Below the pieces are notes generated by a model. That model was not told where the DNA came from and did not search any database. It saw only the letters and a list, made by a program, of their open reading frames with translations. The translations under genes and the position numbers were made by a program. This document shows positions 12,711 through 15,727 of a stretch of 15,727 nt of DNA, piece after piece (position 1 is the stretch's first letter; every line of letters starts with the position of its first letter). This stretch comes from DAOVVL01 sp965603095. Its GTDB lineage: Bacteria; Pseudomonadota; Alphaproteobacteria; Rhodospirillales; Magnetovibrionaceae. The stretch is taken from positions 1 to 15,727 of the forward strand of contig CBFDBQ010000049.1 in assembly GCA_965603095.1 (NCBI GenBank), written 5' to 3'.

Positions 12711-14969
12711 ATGAACGATCCATTTGAAATAACAGATACCCCTGAGCCTGAGCCAGAATCAGGAGCAACCAGCAAAAGTCATCATCCTGCCAAACACCTT
12801 GAGGGCCTAAACGAAAGCCAGCTCGAAGCGGTAGAAAACATTGATGGCCCGGTGCTGGTGCTGGCTGGTGCCGGAACCGGAAAAACCCGCGTTCTAACCA
12901 CCCGGCTTGCCCATATATTAATGGAACGAAAGGCCCGACCCGGCGAAATGCTGGCGGTTACCTTTACCAACAAAGCAGCCCGTGAAATGCAAGAGCGTGT
13001 TGCCAGCGTGCTGGGTACCTCGGTTGAGGGCTGGTGGGTTGGAACATTTCATGCCCTTTGTGCGCGCATGCTAAGGCGAAATGCTGAACTTGTCGGATTA
13101 AAACCAAATTTCACAATTATTGATACCGATGATCAATTGCGCCTGATAAAGCAAATTTTGCTTGAGCGGGAAATGGATGTGAAGAGCAATCCGCCTAGAA
13201 CTTTTCTTTTTACTATTCAGGGCTGGAAAGACCGCGCCCTTGAACCGGACGAAGTTCCGGCGGGCGAAGCAATGGATGCTGCCTCCGGCGATGCGCTGGA
13301 TGTGTATCAAGATTATCAATCACGCTTACGCGCGGTTAATGCCGCCGACTTTGGTGATTTATTGATGCACGCGGTCAAGGTTTTGCAAAAAAATCCTGAT
13401 GTTTTGGCTTATTACCAAAATCGTTTTCGTTATATTTTGGTAGATGAATATCAAGACACCAATAGGGCACAATATATGTGGCTAAAACTGTTGGCCAAAA
13501 CCCACGCTAATATTTGTTGTGTGGGCGATGATGACCAATCCATTTATTCGTGGCGCGGGGCAGATGTTGGAAACATACTTAGTTTCGAAAAAGATTTCGC
13601 CAGCGCACGGATTGTTCGGCTTGAACGTAATTATCGTTCCACCCCGCATATTCTTGGGGCCGCATCTGGGCTTATTGCTAAAAATGAAGACCGTCTTGGT
13701 AAAACATTGTGGACCGACGTTGACGATGGTGAAAAAGTTCGAGCCCATGGGGTTTTTGATTCAGGGGTTGAAGCTCGTTTTGTTGGTGACGAAATAGAAT
13801 CTCGCCACCGTAAAAAAGAAAACCTGTCATCCATGGCAATTTTGGTTCGAACATCTGCCCAGACCCGCGAATTTGAAGAGCGCTTAATAACCCTTGGCAT
13901 TCCATATCAGGTTATTGGCGGATTGCGTTTTTATGAACGTAGGGAAATAAGGGACGCGGTGGCATACCTTAGAATCATCTCACAACCCGATGACGACCTT
14001 GCGTTTGAGCGCATTGTTAATTTTCCTAAACGCAAAATTGGTCAAGCGGTAATGCAGACACTTCATATTCACGCACGCGCACGGGGCATACCGCTTACGG
14101 CGGCGGTTGATGAGCTTATCAGTAGCGATGAATTGCGCCCAACTCCAAGAAAGGCTCTAGCCCTGTTGATGAGCGATTTTTCCCGTTGGCGGGCAAGTTC
14201 GCTTGATTTACCACCGGCCGAGCTATGCAACATGGTGATAAACGAAAGCGGAATAATTGAACATTGGAAGAGAGATAAATCTATCGAGGCACCGGGCCGG
14301 GTTGAGAACCTAAAAGAAATGGTAGTAGGGCTGGAGCAATTTGATAGCCTGCAAAATTTTCTTGAACATGTGTCATTGGTTATGGAAAACGAAGAAAATA
14401 AAAGCACCGATAAACTAAGCATAATGACACTTCACGCCGCCAAGGGGCTGGAATTTGACACGGTGTTTTTACCCGGTTGGGAAGAAGGGCTGTTTCCGCA
14501 TCAGCGTTCGTTAGATGAGACCGGAACCGAAGGATTAGAGGAAGAACGCCGTTTGGCATATGTCGGCTTAACCCGGGCAAAAAAACGTGCCCTTGTTACA
14601 TATGCCAGCAGAAGAAGGCTGTTTGGGAAATGGCAATCGGCGCTTCCTTCGCGGTTTATTGATGAATTACCGGACGAGCACATGGACCGTGGCCTAGAGG
14701 ACGGCATGGAAGGCCAAGGCGGTTATTCAGAATTTTCTCCACCCAAAAAAATGTCTCGGGCGGGGCGACAAGCGGGGCGACAGAGTGAAAATGTTAGCTA
14801 TCATCAGGTTGGCACGGACGTTGATGATTTAAAAATAGGGCAACGGGTGTTTCATCAAAAATTTGGCTATGGTCGAATTTCTGAACTTGAAGGCGATAAG
14901 TTGGAAATTAACTTTGAAAAAGCTGGCCCTAAAAAAGTAATGGCAAGCTTTGTCGAGCTGGTTGAATGA
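12711..14969 (+). CDS. uvrD: DNA helicase UvrD/PcrA (superfamily 1A)
   Basis: ATP-dependent 3'-5' DNA helicase for nucleotide-excision and mismatch repair and for clearing proteins from DNA; 752 residues. All helicase motifs are intact: Q motif LNESQLEAV (33-41), Walker A GAGTGKT (53-59), Ia TFTNKAAREM (84-93), II VDEYQDTN (244-251), III GDDDQSIYSWRGA (272-284), IV LERNYRST (304-311), V TLHAAKGLEFD (573-583) and VI EERRLAYVGLTRAKK (611-625). The C-terminus (about 707-752) is the Tudor-like domain seen in PcrA/UvrD, which in relatives contacts RNA polymerase. A flexible linker holds a duplicated AGRQ. ATG 12711 is chosen over 12672 because the family aligns from there, but its ribosome binding site is poor; an extended -10-like TGCTATATA (12692-12700) suggests a very short leader. 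It overlaps prmA by 4 nt. Confidence 0.95.
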   Translation: MNDPFEITDTPEPEPESGATSKSHHPAKHLEGLNESQLEAVENIDGPVLVLAGAGTGKTRVLTTRLAHILMERKARPGEMLAVTFTNKAAREMQERVASVLGTSVEGWWVGTFHALCARMLRRNAELVGLKPNFTIIDTDDQLRLIKQILLEREMDVKSNPPRTFLFTIQGWKDRALEPDEVPAGEAMDAASGDALDVYQDYQSRLRAVNAADFGDLLMHAVKVLQKNPDVLAYYQNRFRYILVDEYQDTNRAQYMWLKLLAKTHANICCVGDDDQSIYSWRGADVGNILSFEKDFASARIVRLERNYRSTPHILGAASGLIAKNEDRLGKTLWTDVDDGEKVRAHGVFDSGVEARFVGDEIESRHRKKENLSSMAILVRTSAQTREFEERLITLGIPYQVIGGLRFYERREIRDAVAYLRIISQPDDDLAFERIVNFPKRKIGQAVMQTLHIHARARGIPLTAAVDELISSDELRPTPRKALALLMSDFSRWRASSLDLPPAELCNMVINESGIIEHWKRDKSIEAPGRVENLKEMVVGLEQFDSLQNFLEHVSLVMENEENKSTDKLSIMTLHAAKGLEFDTVFLPGWEEGLFPHQRSLDETGTEGLEEERRLAYVGLTRAKKRALVTYASRRRLFGKWQSALPSRFIDELPDEHMDRGLEDGMEGQGGYSEFSPPKKMSRAGRQAGRQSENVSYHQVGTDVDDLKIGQRVFHQKFGYGRISELEGDKLEINFEKAGPKKVMASFVELVE
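14760..14783 (+). repeat. 12-bp tandem duplication in the helicase linker
   Basis: GCGGGGCGACAA (14760-14771) is followed by GCGGGGCGACAG (14772-14783), 11 of 12 bases identical and in frame, encoding AGRQ twice. It lies in the flexible stretch before the C-terminal domain, where length changes are tolerated. Confidence 0.8.
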
Positions 14970-15727
14970 AAAACACATTAACTCGTATTGCTATATCAAT
15001 CCCCGAAGCCGCAATTCCTATATTCGAAAACGCACTGGAACCATTTGTGCAATCGTTGCTGTGGTCGGTTGACGATGAAACCGAAACACAGGTAATGGAG
15101 GGTTTTACCGATACTCCGCCGGATGCTGGGTCATTATTCGAAGCAATAGAAAATGCGGCTAAATTAGCTGGCATTATCGCCCCATCCACAACCATTGAAC
15201 AAATAGAAGACCGTGACTGGGTAGCGGAAAATCTTAAACAGTTCCCCCCAATTTCAATTGGCAGATTTTATATTTATGGCGCCCATGTTGATGGCCGCCC
15301 GCCAGCATCTACTATGGCGTTACGCATTGACCAAAGCGTTGCCTTTGGAACCGGCTCTCATGCAACCACTGCAGGATGTCTTTTGGCCATTGGTGATATT
15401 GCTAAATCTAAAAAACCAAAACGAATTTTGGATATGGGTACCGGGTCTGGCATTTTGGCCTTGGCTATGGCTAGCCTTTGGCGACAAACAATTGTTGCCT
15501 GCGACATAGATGAAAAGGCGGTGGGCGTGGCGCGTGCCAATGCAGCGCTAAACCAGTTGGCGGCATATATAAAAACCGGGGCGGGAAACGGTTATATGGC
15601 GTTAAAGAACGATAATTTAAAAAAACGGGCGCAAAAAAAATTCGATTTAATAACAGCTAACATTTTGGCCCGACCATTAGCGGGTATGGCACCTGAATTA
15701 GCGAGCGCATTATTGCCCGGAGGCAGG
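14966..15727 (+). CDS. prmA: Ribosomal protein L11 methyltransferase PrmA (partial, runs off the right edge)
   Basis: SAM-dependent methyltransferase that modifies ribosomal protein L11. The frame starts at ATG 14966, overlapping the helicase stop (ATGA), and is open for 254 codons to the window edge; full-length PrmA is about 290-300 residues, so roughly 40 are missing. The N-terminal L11-recognition domain (about 1-100) is followed by the catalytic domain with FGTGSHATT (127-135, the FGTGxHxTT signature), SAM-binding LDMGTGSGILAL (155-166), an acidic motif II around ACDIDEKAV, and DLITANILARPL (227-238). All key motifs are intact. The 4-nt overlap implies translational coupling to the helicase. 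Confidence 0.95.
   Translation, partial: MKNTLTRIAISIPEAAIPIFENALEPFVQSLLWSVDDETETQVMEGFTDTPPDAGSLFEAIENAAKLAGIIAPSTTIEQIEDRDWVAENLKQFPPISIGRFYIYGAHVDGRPPASTMALRIDQSVAFGTGSHATTAGCLLAIGDIAKSKKPKRILDMGTGSGILALAMASLWRQTIVACDIDEKAVGVARANAALNQLAAYIKTGAGNGYMALKNDNLKKRAQKKFDLITANILARPLAGMAPELASALLPGGR

Noticed and set aside
1..15727. Search for CRISPR arrays, insertion sequences, toxin-antitoxin pairs, phage genes and tRNA/rRNA
   Set aside because: No regularly spaced repeats, transposase motifs, terminal inverted repeats, cloverleaf-like sequences or rRNA stretches were seen on either strand.

Overview
The window looks like chromosomal DNA of an alphaproteobacterium of moderate GC content. The evidence is the groESL operon under a CIRCE operator, the alphaproteobacterial style of the GGDEF protein's N-terminal region, and a uvrD-prmA pair. 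I cannot name the genus from sequence alone. There are no rRNA or tRNA genes, no insertion sequences, no phage genes and no CRISPR array. Most of the window is ordinary, well-packed core and transport sequence.

Layout, left to right. Bases 1-65 are the tail of an upstream gene, possibly an NAD-binding hydroxyacid dehydrogenase. Bases 156-2837 (+) form a three-gene ABC importer operon of the TrpXYZ/DUF534 type: secreted binding protein, permease, ATPase. Bases 2946-3773 (+) hold an unrecognised membrane-anchored protein that is visibly more AT-rich than its neighbours and contains a perfect 14-bp inverted repeat. Bases 3774-4058 lie between convergent genes and hold two terminator hairpins, a third hairpin and a promoter-like sequence. 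Bases 4059-6115 (-) are groES-groEL, preceded by a sigma-70-like promoter overlapping a CIRCE operator. Bases 6276-9494 (-) are a tightly coupled operon: polyprenyl-phosphate glycosyltransferase (GT2), VTT/TVP38-family membrane protein, and ArnT-like GT39/83 transferase. Bases 9495-9774 are a divergent promoter region with a 10-bp-phased direct repeat. Bases 9775-12651 (+) carry a diguanylate cyclase followed by a CLC chloride-transport protein with CBS domains. Bases 12711-15727 (+) carry a UvrD/PcrA helicase overlapping the start of prmA, which runs off the window.

How the genes work together. The ABC genes would form one importer, probably for an amino acid or other small organic solute. 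GroES and GroEL form the chaperonin, with repression by HrcA expected. The GT2-VTT-GT39 trio reads as an envelope glycosylation pathway: load a sugar onto a lipid carrier, move or recycle the carrier across the membrane, then transfer the sugar on the periplasmic side. The VTT protein sits where a flippase would be expected, and this is the most interesting hypothesis in the window. The cyclase and CLC genes are 33 bp apart and may be co-transcribed. The uvrD-prmA overlap implies translational coupling.

Nothing here is clearly a new defence or mobile system. The best leads are the VTT protein in the glycosylation operon, the CLC protein with channel-like residues, the orphan membrane protein with its intragenic hairpin, and a possible short transcript between hairpins at 3881-4018.
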